Both the position numbers and the translations under genes were made by a program. From assembly GCA_947475545.1 (NCBI GenBank), contig CANJLL010000001.1:372001-436000 (forward strand): a stretch of 64,000 nt of DNA, in the 5' to 3' direction. Of the stretch, positions 53,283 to 61,201 are shown piece by piece. The notes under the pieces were generated by a model. The model was not told the origin of the DNA. It ran no database searches and worked only from the letters and a program-made list of their open reading frames with translations. Source of the DNA: Chloroflexota bacterium (GTDB lineage: Bacteria; Chloroflexota; Limnocylindria; Limnocylindrales; CSP1-4). Numbering within the stretch: position 1 is the first letter of the stretch; every line of letters begins with the position of its first letter.

Positions 53283-54226
53283 GCGGCGAAGCCCAGGGGT
53301 CGCTCCCGGCGACCGAGATCGACTGGCCATCGCTGACGATCGCCCTGGTCGGTGGCGACCGGCGCGAGCAGGAGATCGCCCGCCAGGCGGTCGCAACCGG
53401 GGCGACGGTTCGGGCCTACGGGATCCCATTCCCCGACGAGGGGATTGCCGGGCTGGTCCGGGCAGGCTCGCTCGCCGAGGCGCTGTCGAGTGCGGATATC
53501 GCGCTCTTTCCCATCCCGGGCATTGCACCCGATGGCGGGCTCCACGCGCCAGCCGTGGCCCCGGAGCGGGTCATCCCCACCCGCGAGGCCCTTGCCGGCA
53601 TGCGCGCGCCGGCCCACATCATCCTGGGCTGGGCCGATGCCAACCTGAACGGGCACTGCGACGCGCTGGCGATCCAGCGCCATGAGTACGAGTGGGACCG
53701 TGAGCTGATGCTGCTCCGCGCCCCGGCCATCATCGAGGGCATGCTCCGTCTGATGATCGAGCGCACCGACGTCACGATCCACCGCGCACAGGTCGTGCAG
53801 ATCGGCCAGGGAGCGATCGGGGCGCTGGCCACCCGGACCCTGATCGCCCTGGGGGCCCGCGTGCATGTCGTCGCGCGGAGCGGCGAGCAACGGGCTGCGG
53901 CCATCGCGGCGGGCGCCTCGGCCAGCCCGCTCGAGGCGCTGCCCGACCTGCTGCCCACCGCCGACATCGTCCTGTCCACGATCCCTGCCCGCCTGCTGGT
54001 CCGGCCCCTCCTCGACCGCGTCAACCCACGGGCCCTGGTGATCGACCTGTCGTCGCCGCCAGGCGGCGTGGACTGGGACGCGGCGAAGGAGCTTGGCCTG
54101 AACGCCGTTTGGGGCCGCGCCCTCGGCAACCGGGCCCCGATCACGGTCGGCCGCTCCCAGTGGGGCGGCATCCGTGCCCGCATCGAGGCCATCATGGCCG
54201 CACGCGCCGGCGACCCGGCACGCTAG
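53279..54226 (+). CDS. Dipicolinate synthase subunit A-like dehydrogenase
   Basis: A 315-aa protein resembling DpaA/SpoVFA, which with DpaB makes dipicolinate in endospore formers. Shared features are the N-terminal IALVGGDRREQEIARQAV, the middle RAPAIIEGMLRLMIERTDVTIHRAQVVQIGQGAIGALATRTLIALGARV (NAD-binding), and TADIVLSTIPARLL with LVIDLSSPPGGVDWDAAKELG. No DpaB and no sporulation gene is visible, so a different substrate is likely. The assignment is by sequence pattern only. Confidence 0.78.
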   Translation: MSGEAQGSLPATEIDWPSLTIALVGGDRREQEIARQAVATGATVRAYGIPFPDEGIAGLVRAGSLAEALSSADIALFPIPGIAPDGGLHAPAVAPERVIPTREALAGMRAPAHIILGWADANLNGHCDALAIQRHEYEWDRELMLLRAPAIIEGMLRLMIERTDVTIHRAQVVQIGQGAIGALATRTLIALGARVHVVARSGEQRAAAIAAGASASPLEALPDLLPTADIVLSTIPARLLVRPLLDRVNPRALVIDLSSPPGGVDWDAAKELGLNAVWGRALGNRAPITVGRSQWGGIRARIEAIMAARAGDPAR

Positions 54227-54266
54227 GCTGGCGTCAGCACAGCCGCACCCCAAGGAGGACAGTCCC

Positions 54267-54461
54267 ATGCCCATCGTGATCGTCGAGATGTGGGAAGGCC
54301 GGACGGTCGACCAGAAGCGCAACCTGATCAAGGCGCTCACCGATGCGATGGTGGAGCACGCCGCCTGCACCCCGGACCACCTCCACGTCGTGATCCACGA
54401 GATCAAGAAGGAGAACTGGGGCCGGAACGGGGAGATCTCCATCGACGCGGCGAAGAAGTGA
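54267..54461 (+). CDS. 4-oxalocrotonate tautomerase family protein
   Basis: A 64-aa protein with the catalytic N-terminal Pro after Met removal (mature PIVIVEMWEGRTVDQKRN) and R11 as in 4-OT. The second arginine of the reference enzyme (R39) is His here, and F50 is Trp. The ATG has AAGGAGGAC upstream. It overlaps the VOC gene by 4 bases (GTGA), the same operon. Confidence 0.9.
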   Translation: MPIVIVEMWEGRTVDQKRNLIKALTDAMVEHAACTPDHLHVVIHEIKKENWGRNGEISIDAAKK

Positions 54462-54838
54462 GCGACGAGCGCGCCCCCGGGCACGTCCAGACCTACGGCC
54501 ACTGCCTGATCATGGTCCAAAATATCGAGGTCTCCAAGCCCTTCTACGTGGACCTCTGCGGCTTCACGGTCCGCCAGTACACGCCGGCCTCTTCGGGTCG
54601 GGCGTTCCTGGCCTTCACCCAGGGCATTGCGCTCACGGACGGACGCGCCGATGGCCACAAGCAGATCGACCACATCGCATGGGAGGTCGACGACGTGCGA
54701 CTCCTGAGCGACCGGCTCCACGCCGCCGGCGTCAGCTTCTTCAACGAACTGCACGATGGGCCGTACGGGCTGACGATCTACGTCGCGGACCCGGACGGCA
54801 CCAAGGTGGAGCTCTACCAGGTGGGCCAGAAGGCGTAG
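54458..54838 (+). CDS. VOC (glyoxalase/bleomycin-resistance/dioxygenase) superfamily protein
   Basis: A 126-aa single VOC module. YGHCLIMVQNIEVSKPFYVDLCGF supplies the first His, DHIAWEVDD the second and TKVELY the Glu, the usual divalent-metal triad. The role could be a lyase, isomerase or dioxygenase. The GTG start was chosen because it overlaps the tautomerase stop and gives a full N-terminal strand. Confidence 0.85.
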   Translation: MSDERAPGHVQTYGHCLIMVQNIEVSKPFYVDLCGFTVRQYTPASSGRAFLAFTQGIALTDGRADGHKQIDHIAWEVDDVRLLSDRLHAAGVSFFNELHDGPYGLTIYVADPDGTKVELYQVGQKA

Positions 54839-54887
54839 CAGGAGGCCCGGTCTGCGCGATGGCGCGGCCTGGGTCGGGAGGGCAGTC

Positions 54888-55622
54888 GTGACCGTGGCAC
54901 CGTCCGAGTTCGAGGGCTTCACGCCCGAGGCCGTGCAGTTCCTGGTCAGCCTGGGCTCCAATAACGCGCGGGCCTGGTTAGCACCTCGGAAAGGCGAGTA
55001 CGAGCGGCTCCTGAAGCTGCCGCTCGAGGCGCTGTGCGACGCCCTCGCCGCGCGATTCGAGGCCCGGGGGCTCCCGTTCCGGTCCGACCAGAAGCGCTCG
55101 CCCTTCCGCTTCTACCGGGACACCCGCTTCTCGAAGGACAAGTCCCCGTACAAGACCCACGTTGGGGCCAGCTTCCCGTACCTGGGCATGGCGAGCCAAC
55201 CACCCGCTGGCGCGGCACCGGACCCGGATCTCCCGCCGGCTGACGGCCTGCGCGGCAATGGCGGCTACTTCAGCTTTGGGCCGGGTGAGATGGTCGTGGG
55301 CGGCGGGATGTATGACCCCGGCAAGGAGCGGCTAGCGCGGTTCCGATCCCTCATCCTCGAGGACCCGGATCGGGTCCGGGCGGGTCTGGACGATCCAGGC
55401 TTCGTCAGCGAGTACGGGGCCGCGTACGCGCTGGATTCGCTCAAGCGTGTCCCGCCGGGCTTCCCGCCGGACCACCCCATGGCGGATCGGCTGCGCTGGA
55501 AGGACATGGTCTTCATCCGGCACCTGTCGGACGAGGAGGCCTTCTCGCGCGATCTGCCGGACATCCTGACCTACGCCTACGCCTCCGCGATGCCGGTGTT
55601 CGGGTTCCTCGCGGCCCTCTAG
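54888..55622 (+). CDS. DUF2461 family protein
   Basis: A 244-aa protein of the DUF2461 family. Its hallmarks are FTPEAVQFLVSLGSNNARAWLAPRKGEYERLL, PFRFYRDTRFSKDKSPYKTHVGASFP and FSFGPGEMVVGGGMYDPGKERLARFR. The biochemical role is unknown. It begins with GTG 49 bases after the VOC gene and probably ends this + strand cluster. Confidence 0.88.
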   Translation: MTVAPSEFEGFTPEAVQFLVSLGSNNARAWLAPRKGEYERLLKLPLEALCDALAARFEARGLPFRSDQKRSPFRFYRDTRFSKDKSPYKTHVGASFPYLGMASQPPAGAAPDPDLPPADGLRGNGGYFSFGPGEMVVGGGMYDPGKERLARFRSLILEDPDRVRAGLDDPGFVSEYGAAYALDSLKRVPPGFPPDHPMADRLRWKDMVFIRHLSDEEAFSRDLPDILTYAYASAMPVFGFLAAL

Positions 55623-56701
55623 GAGCGAGTCAGACCACGCCGGTGCGATCAAGGAGCGATGCCAACTGGCTCACGGGGAACGCTCCACCCTCGAGGCGGC
55701 GAGCGATCGTCGAGACCGTTTCCAGTACGCGGCTGGCGGCCGGTCCAATGGAGGGCGACGACCCGGAGGTCCTGGGCTAACTTCAGCCAGGCGAGCGCTA
55801 CGCAGCGGCGGGCGGCACGGGGGTCACGCCGGCGGCGCAATTCATCCCGTGCCGTGCACGGCCGGGGATGAATCCGAGCGACGGGACCCCGTCGAGCCCC
55901 TGGACACGGCTTCTGGCGCCGCGTACCGCCAAGTGGGCAAGAGTTATCCCAGGTTGCCGGCGGCGATGTCGCGGATTGGCGCGGCGCAGGCATCGCGGCA
56001 GGCGCCGGCAGCGCGGCAGGCGTGAGCCCGGGGCCGGGCCCGGGCGACCTGGATCGTGGAAGTCTGGATCCGCGGCGGGTGACATTCCCGAACGCCGTGC
56101 GAAGAGTTGGCTCCTGCGAGCGAACTCGCGCTATTCACACCCGGTGAGGACTACGCGGGTCCCCGCCCCTCACCGGACTCGCCGCGCCTCCGAAATGTGC
56201 CGAAGCGAGCGTTCTCCGGCATGAATCTCGCCGTGGCAGCGGAACTGGCCGGCCAGCGTGACGTCCCGATCATCCGTAATCCTCACCCCATGGGAATTGC
56301 CGGAACGGCTGGCGGTGCGGCTGACATTGCCGTGCGTCGTGCGAGCTCAGCCGGTGCGGCCAAACCGCGCGCCGTGCGCACACGACTAGATTGCCAAACT
56401 CGCGGCCGCTGGCTACTAGGGGCACCGACTGGCGGCCACCCCGGGGCTCGGGATGAGCATGGGGGCTCGCCCCGAGCGTGAGTCAGGGCGAATGGTGGAC
56501 GCGAACCCAGGTGATGGGCGTCGAGCAGTCGGGGCAGCCGACCTACCAGTCCACCACGCCTGGAATGGCAGGAGACTCGCGCCCAGGCTGCCCGCCGATC
56601 TGGCTGCCGTCGCGTCGAAGAGCTGCGGCGGCTTGATCCGTCAAAGACGTCGTATCGACCTGGCCAGATTCACCAGCGCCAGAGACCGCGGTCTGCGACA
56701 C
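55623..56701 (+). other. 1.08-kb intergenic region with no convincing gene
   Basis: No open frame here has coding-like composition or a recognisable domain, and codon-position bias breaks down compared with the neighbouring genes. It holds a near-perfect 34-base inverted repeat (55840-55873) and a weaker inverted repeat GCTCGGG / CCCGAGC (56446-56452 and 56471-56477). It may be a graveyard of lost genes between two transcription blocks. Confidence 0.7.
55840..55873. repeat. 34-base near-perfect inverted repeat
   Basis: ATTCATCCC (55840-55848) and GGGATGAAT (55865-55873) flank a perfect 12-base palindrome GCCGTGCACGGC (55851-55862). Only two symmetric base pairs mismatch. It stands out from the surrounding composition and may be a protein-binding site, a strong hairpin or a mobile-element end. 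Confidence 0.85.
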
Positions 56702-56983
56702 CTACCCGCCGGAGACCGCGGGCACCACCAGCACGACGGCCCCATCGGTAAGCGGCGTGTCCAGCGCGGCGAGCTCGCCGTCGACGAACAGGTTCAGGTG
56801 CTCGCGGATGCTGGGTCCGGCGTCGAGCAGGCGCGGCCGGATTCCGGGCACGCGCCGGTCCAGGTCCTCGATCGCGCGGAGCAACGTGTCGCCGTGAACC
56901 TGCAGTTCACGTGGGCAGTCGGCCAAGAGCGCCACCAGGGACCGCGGCAGCCGGACCGTGACTCGGGGCGGCTGCACCGTCAC
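56702..56983 (-). CDS. MoaD/ThiS-like small protein
   Basis: A 93-aa ubiquitin-fold-type protein ending in Gly-Gly (AVSGG), the sulfur-carrier signature of MoaD/ThiS. Visible are VTVRLPRSLVALL, REHLNLFVDGELAALDTPLTDGAVVLVVPAVSGG. The GTG at 56983 overlaps the stop of the upstream BNR-repeat gene (GTGA), so the two are translationally coupled. No moaA, moaE or thi genes are near, so it may have a different protein partner. Confidence 0.78.
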   Translation of the reverse strand: MTVQPPRVTVRLPRSLVALLADCPRELQVHGDTLLRAIEDLDRRVPGIRPRLLDAGPSIREHLNLFVDGELAALDTPLTDGAVVLVVPAVSGG

Positions 56984-58050
56984 TCCAGCGTGATCGCCTC
57001 GACCGAGTAGACCCGGGGCAGGTTCTCGGCCACCAGCCCCCACGTCTTCCCCTCGTCGAGGCTGCCATACACCTGCCCGGTGCTGGTCCCGAAGTAGACG
57101 CCGACCGAATCCATCCGGTCGACCGCCATCGCCTCGCGCAACACCCCCAGGTACGCGCCTTCCAGGGGGAGTCCGTCCCCAGACTGGAGCCACGTCTTCC
57201 CGGCGTCGTTGGTCCGCCAGACCGAGGCCACGGCCTTGGGCATCATCCGTCCGTAGCCCTCCAGCGGGATCGTCCAGGCCGTCTCCGGGTCCCGCGGATG
57301 GGCGACCATGGGGAAGCCGAACTCGGACGGGAGGCCCTCGGTGATCTCGTCCCAGTCGCGCCCGCCATTCTCCGATCGGTAGACGCCGCAGTGGTTCTGC
57401 TGGTAGAGCCGCTCGCCGCCGTCGGCGGCCAGGACCAGCTTGTGGACGCACTGCCCGAACTCCGGGTAGCGCTCCGGCCCGTACTCCTGGCGGGTACCCT
57501 TGTTCCGAAGCTCCCAGCTGGCCCCGCCGTCCCGCGTCTCGAAGACGCCAACCGCCGAGATGCCCACCCAGACGCGGTCGCGGTCGGTGGGGTGGGGGAC
57601 GATGGTGTGGAGGCAGAGACCACCGTTGCCCGGCTGCCACTCCGCCCGTGTTGGATGGTTGGTGAGGCCCTCGACGTGCTCCCAGGTCACGCCACCAGCG
57701 CGGCTCCGGAAGAGGCCGGCCGGTTCGACGCCCGCGTAGACGGTCCCGAATCGATCCGCGGCCACGTTCCAGACCTGTGTCAGCTTGGGCCCGTCGTCGC
57801 CGTAGGTGAGCCCCTCGCTGGAGTGCGCCCACGTCTGCCCCACGTCGTCGCTCCGCCAGACCGCGGGGCCGTACCACGCGCTGGCAGCACCCGCGATGAG
57901 CGCGTTGCTGCCCGGGACCACGGCGATGTCGTACACCGGCCAGCCCTCGCACAGGGGCCCGCGGGCGCTCCACACGCTGCGAGATGGGTCCCCGTCGAGG
58001 ATGAAGGCGCCCTTGGGCGTGCCGATCAGGAGCGAGACGCGCTTGGCCAT
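56980..58050 (-). CDS. BNR/sialidase-like repeat beta-propeller protein
   Basis: A 356-aa protein built of repeated BNR (Asp-box) elements: SDDVGQTWAHS, GGVTWEHVE, RDGGASWELR, ENGGRDWDEI, TNDAGKTWLQS and DEGKTWGLV, in the spacing of a beta-propeller. No signal peptide is evident. Such proteins are sialidases or photosystem-assembly-like or WD40-like scaffolds; the catalytic residues of sialidase cannot be identified. It is coupled to a MoaD/ThiS-like gene. Function unknown. Confidence 0.78.
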   Translation of the reverse strand: MAKRVSLLIGTPKGAFILDGDPSRSVWSARGPLCEGWPVYDIAVVPGSNALIAGAASAWYGPAVWRSDDVGQTWAHSSEGLTYGDDGPKLTQVWNVAADRFGTVYAGVEPAGLFRSRAGGVTWEHVEGLTNHPTRAEWQPGNGGLCLHTIVPHPTDRDRVWVGISAVGVFETRDGGASWELRNKGTRQEYGPERYPEFGQCVHKLVLAADGGERLYQQNHCGVYRSENGGRDWDEITEGLPSEFGFPMVAHPRDPETAWTIPLEGYGRMMPKAVASVWRTNDAGKTWLQSGDGLPLEGAYLGVLREAMAVDRMDSVGVYFGTSTGQVYGSLDEGKTWGLVAENLPRVYSVEAITLE

Positions 58051-58071
58051 CAGGGCCTCCCTAGCGCTGAG

Positions 58072-59139
58072 CTACACAAACCGTTCCAGGACGCGCGTGG
58101 CCAGCCAGAGGCCGATCGAGAGGAGGACGGCGGAGAGAAAGCCCGTCAGGGCCCCGGTGCTCCACGGCCAGGTGGGCACACGATTCACCACGTCGCGCTC
58201 GGCCAGCAACGCCGCCAGCGCCTTGGTACGAACCTCGATGGCGACCCCGTCGGCGGCGTCTACCGATGCGTGCAAGGCCTCCATGTTCGCCGTCAATCGC
58301 CGGCCGATCTCTCCCTGCCGGCGGCGCTTCTCGGCGGCCAGGACCCCGTGCATGCCGCGCAAGGGCAGAATGAAGAAGGCCCCCGCGACGCCCACCGCGA
58401 ACAGGTACCAGGCACCGGTGATGGCCAGGGTGGTGCTGTTGGCGCCGGACGGGACCAGGAAGGCACTGGGGGCCAGCAGGACCAGAAGCCCGGTCGCCGT
58501 CCCGGACGTGACCCTGGACATCGCGTACAGGGGAGCCTGGTCGAAGATGTCGACTCCCGCAATCGCCTCGTGGATGCGCTCGATCCACCGGAGCTGGCGG
58601 AAGGTGTGATAGATCAGGATGAGGAAGACGGCCGAGACGAGAGCTTCCCAGAGCCATCGGAACGCGAGGGCCGTCAGTGACAGCCCCACGATCCCGCTGC
58701 CGTCCGGGTCGGCGGCATACGCCGGCGGACCCACGACCAGGGCGAGGCCGGCGATCACCAGGGCCGGTCGGGCGGGGACAACGGTCAGCTCGTAGCGGAC
58801 CTGCGCGACCTGGGCGTCGTCCAGGGAGAGGCGCGGCCGAAGGGAGGAGATCGCGCGACTGGCCGACCGGTCGAGGAGGTGGACCATGCCGATCACGGCG
58901 AACGGGAGGAGCGCGTAGTAGGCAGCGGGGCCGGCGCCAGCCCGCTGGAGCGTCGGCTCCTCCGCCCCAACGACCGCACTGAGCCCCAGGCCGAGCATCG
59001 CGCCCACGATGTACGCCAGCCAGGTCGGGCCCGGCAGACGTTCCATCCAGACGGTCAGCACGTTCACCCAGCTGGGCGGGTAGGTTCGATCGCCGCCGTC
59101 CCGTGCGCCAGCCAGCGTCACGATCGGTGTGTCCGTCAC
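58072..59139 (-). CDS. Polytopic membrane protein of unknown function
   Basis: A 355-aa protein with about seven hydrophobic helices (examples: WLAYIVGAMLGLGLSAVV, YYALLPFAVIGMVHLL, ALVSAVFLILIYHTF, a C-terminal GALTGFLSAVLLSIGLWLA). A basic loop before the last helix contains EKRRRQGEIGRRL. The GTG at 59139 was chosen because GGGAGGGA lies just upstream on the - strand; longer in-frame starts add only low-complexity residues. I do not recognise its family. Confidence 0.7.
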   Translation of the reverse strand: MTDTPIVTLAGARDGGDRTYPPSWVNVLTVWMERLPGPTWLAYIVGAMLGLGLSAVVGAEEPTLQRAGAGPAAYYALLPFAVIGMVHLLDRSASRAISSLRPRLSLDDAQVAQVRYELTVVPARPALVIAGLALVVGPPAYAADPDGSGIVGLSLTALAFRWLWEALVSAVFLILIYHTFRQLRWIERIHEAIAGVDIFDQAPLYAMSRVTSGTATGLLVLLAPSAFLVPSGANSTTLAITGAWYLFAVGVAGAFFILPLRGMHGVLAAEKRRRQGEIGRRLTANMEALHASVDAADGVAIEVRTKALAALLAERDVVNRVPTWPWSTGALTGFLSAVLLSIGLWLATRVLERFV

Positions 59140-59263
59140 GCGTCCCTCCCAAGCCCACGCCAATCGCGGCCTATCGTATCGACCGACGCAAGCCGTCCAT
59201 CGCGGTCCCGAATGCCCAGGCGGAAGCCTGGCCCTTCGAGGTTGATGCAAAGGCGACGCGCCG

Positions 59264-59627
59264 CTGAGCGCCCGGATCATCACCCAGCGTCACCTCAACC
59301 GCGCCCTGCTGGACCGCCAGCCCGTGCGGCGCTCGCGGGCGGGCCGTCGACAGTCGCCGAGCTGGGCGACGTGGGGAAGGGCTTCCTCGGCAGCCTGGCC
59401 TCGGCGGCGTCAGCCCTGCGCCCTTCGCCGACATCGCGGCCTGGACGAGCATCTCCGTGGCAGCGGCGGGCCATGCCAAGGCGGGCCTCAGGCTGGTCCA
59501 GTGCACCGGTGAGGACGACCGCGAGCTGGTGGCCGTGTCCAAGCTCGCCGTCCCGGACCCGGACGTCCACGCGCCAGTCTGCTTCCTCGGCCATTGGGAC
59601 GCGGCGCTGGGGGCCTTCTGCGCCTGA
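59264..59627 (+). pseudogene. Decayed winged-helix (AlkZ-like/HTH_42) gene remnant
   Basis: The start region reads ARIITQRHLNRALLDRQ in one frame (59270 on), typical of the N-terminus of winged-helix DNA-binding/AlkZ-type glycosylase proteins. The end region, in another frame (59424-59627), reads ADIAAWTSIS, then ELVAVSKLAVPDPD and APVCFLGHWDAALG, matching that family's C-terminal part. The central several hundred residues are missing and the frames differ, so it is a deleted and frameshifted relic. Confidence 0.65.
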
Positions 59628-59670
59628 GTGCCGCGGTGGTCACCCGCCCTGCACCGGCCGCCAGACGAAC

Positions 59671-60345
59671 CTACAGGCCGAGCGTGAACAGGATCCCGTC
59701 CCAGCCCAGGACGACGTCGTACACCGCGACCAGGACCAGGAGCACGCCCGAGACCACCTCGATCGCGCGGTGATGGCTCGTGATGAATCGCACGATGGCC
59801 CGCTGACGGGCCCCGGCCAGCAATGACAGCGCCACGAGCGGCAGGCCGAAGCCCAGCCCAAACACCAGGAACGTCCCGATGCGGAGGACGGTATCGCCCA
59901 GCCCCACCGAGACCGCGAGCAGCGCCGCCAGGAAGGGGCCGGCGCACGGCAGGGCGATGGGGCCCAGCAGCAGGCCGTACGTGAACGCCTGGCCATAGGG
60001 GTTTGCCACGACGGGAACCTGCACGCCGGGGAGCCGGTTGAACGGATTCCGGCCGGCCAGCAGCAGGAGCCCCAACAGCAGGAGGACGGCGTCGATGACC
60101 GGCGCCAGCAGGCTGGCGACAAGGCCCACCGGGATCGCGACGAGGAACAGCGCCAGCGCCAGCGCCACCATCGTGGTCAGCAGGCCCGCCAGGACCAGGA
60201 GGCCAAGGAGCCCGCTGGCACGCCGGGCGTGGAGCGTTCCGGCGTTGGCCGTCAGGTAGGCGATGAAGCCGGGGTAGAGGGGCAGGAGGCACGGGCTGGC
60301 GGCACTGGCCAGCCCGGCGCCGAACACCGCGATGAGCTCGCCCAC
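59671..60345 (-). CDS. CcdA/DsbD-type thiol-disulfide transporter
   Basis: A 224-aa integral membrane protein with about six helices. The redox cysteines are in ASPCLLPLYPGFIAYLTANAG at the N-terminus and ALPCAGPFLAALLAVS in the middle, as in CcdA. It is coded 1 base after a TlpA-like lipoprotein on the same strand, which suggests a shared role in extracytoplasmic thiol chemistry or cytochrome c maturation. The start is GTG. Confidence 0.87.
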   Translation of the reverse strand: MGELIAVFGAGLASAASPCLLPLYPGFIAYLTANAGTLHARRASGLLGLLVLAGLLTTMVALALALFLVAIPVGLVASLLAPVIDAVLLLLGLLLLAGRNPFNRLPGVQVPVVANPYGQAFTYGLLLGPIALPCAGPFLAALLAVSVGLGDTVLRIGTFLVFGLGFGLPLVALSLLAGARQRAIVRFITSHHRAIEVVSGVLLVLVAVYDVVLGWDGILFTLGL

Positions 60346-60346
60346 G

Positions 60347-61042
60347 TCATCCCCTGGCGAGCTTGATGATCTGGTCCACGCTCTCGCCGCCGGTCGTGAA
60401 ACGGATCTCGCCGGACGGCGTGATCAGGATCAGCGGGACCGATGGCGGGTTCAGGACGTTGGCGCCGAAGTCGGCCGCCAGCGCCGTTGAGACCGCCTTG
60501 CCGGTCACGGCGTAGGTCCCGCTGAAGCCGCGGTCGGCCTTGTACTTGGCCAGGGCCGCGGCGCCCTCGGACGGGTCCACCGTCAGCACCACATAGGCGA
60601 CGCTCGACGGATCCAGCCGGGTCAGCGCCTCCGTGAACCGTCCCTGCTGAGCGCGGCAGTTGGTGCACCAGATCGCCATCGCCTCCACGAAGACCGTCCG
60701 CCCCGCCAGCGACGCGATGGTGAACGGCGTGCCGGTGCTGGCGTCGGTCAGGGTGGCGGTCGCCCACGCCCGGCCCGCCAGGGCCGCGGCGGCGGCCCCA
60801 GGGGTCGTCGCGGGCGAAGGAGTCGCAGACACGGTGGCGAGGGCGGTGCTCGCCGGCCCGGACGGCGTCGGAGCGGCCGAAGCGAGGGGCGATCCCGTAG
60901 CGGCCGGGGCGACAGGGGCGGTCGGGATCGGTGAGCCGCCGGACGCGGATGACCCGGCCCCGGCCGAGGCGCATCCGGCCACGAGGGCCAGGCAGGCCAC
61001 GAGGGTCAGCAGGGATGGGACGATGCGTGGGCGGCGGGGCAT
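60347..61042 (-). CDS. Thioredoxin-fold lipoprotein (TlpA-like)
   Basis: A 231-aa exported lipoprotein. The signal region ends in the lipobox LALVAGCASAG. A long Ser/Ala/Pro/Thr linker (about residues 25-90) precedes a thioredoxin fold with the redox motif AIWCTNCRAQQ and the cis-Pro in NPPSVPLILI. The ATG at 61042 was chosen over an upstream frame start because it places the signal peptide at the N-terminus. It is the electron-transfer partner of the adjacent CcdA-like protein by context. Confidence 0.86.
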   Translation of the reverse strand: MPRRPRIVPSLLTLVACLALVAGCASAGAGSSASGGSPIPTAPVAPAATGSPLASAAPTPSGPASTALATVSATPSPATTPGAAAAALAGRAWATATLTDASTGTPFTIASLAGRTVFVEAMAIWCTNCRAQQGRFTEALTRLDPSSVAYVVLTVDPSEGAAALAKYKADRGFSGTYAVTGKAVSTALAADFGANVLNPPSVPLILITPSGEIRFTTGGESVDQIIKLARG

Positions 61043-61201
61043 GGACGGGTGGCCTCGAGCGACGGGAGTGGCACCCAGGGGGCCCGGATGCCCGCCAATG
61101 ACGGGTAGAGTAGCAGCGAGAACCCCTGCGACCCCGAAGCCCGGGCCGGCCGGGTCCGGGCAGGCTGGCCGCCCGGCGAGCGACACCCCTGCTGGGTGCA
61201 G

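Noticed and set aside
55630..55770. A minus-strand reading ending VSQLASLLDRTGVV that looks like a protein C-terminus
   Set aside because: No start or continuing domain was found upstream; it may be a relic but the evidence is too thin to call.
56453..57010. A 185-residue plus-strand frame after the gene-poor gap
   Set aside because: Its 3' half is antisense to the MoaD-like gene, and its 5' half has no domain or ribosome-binding site.
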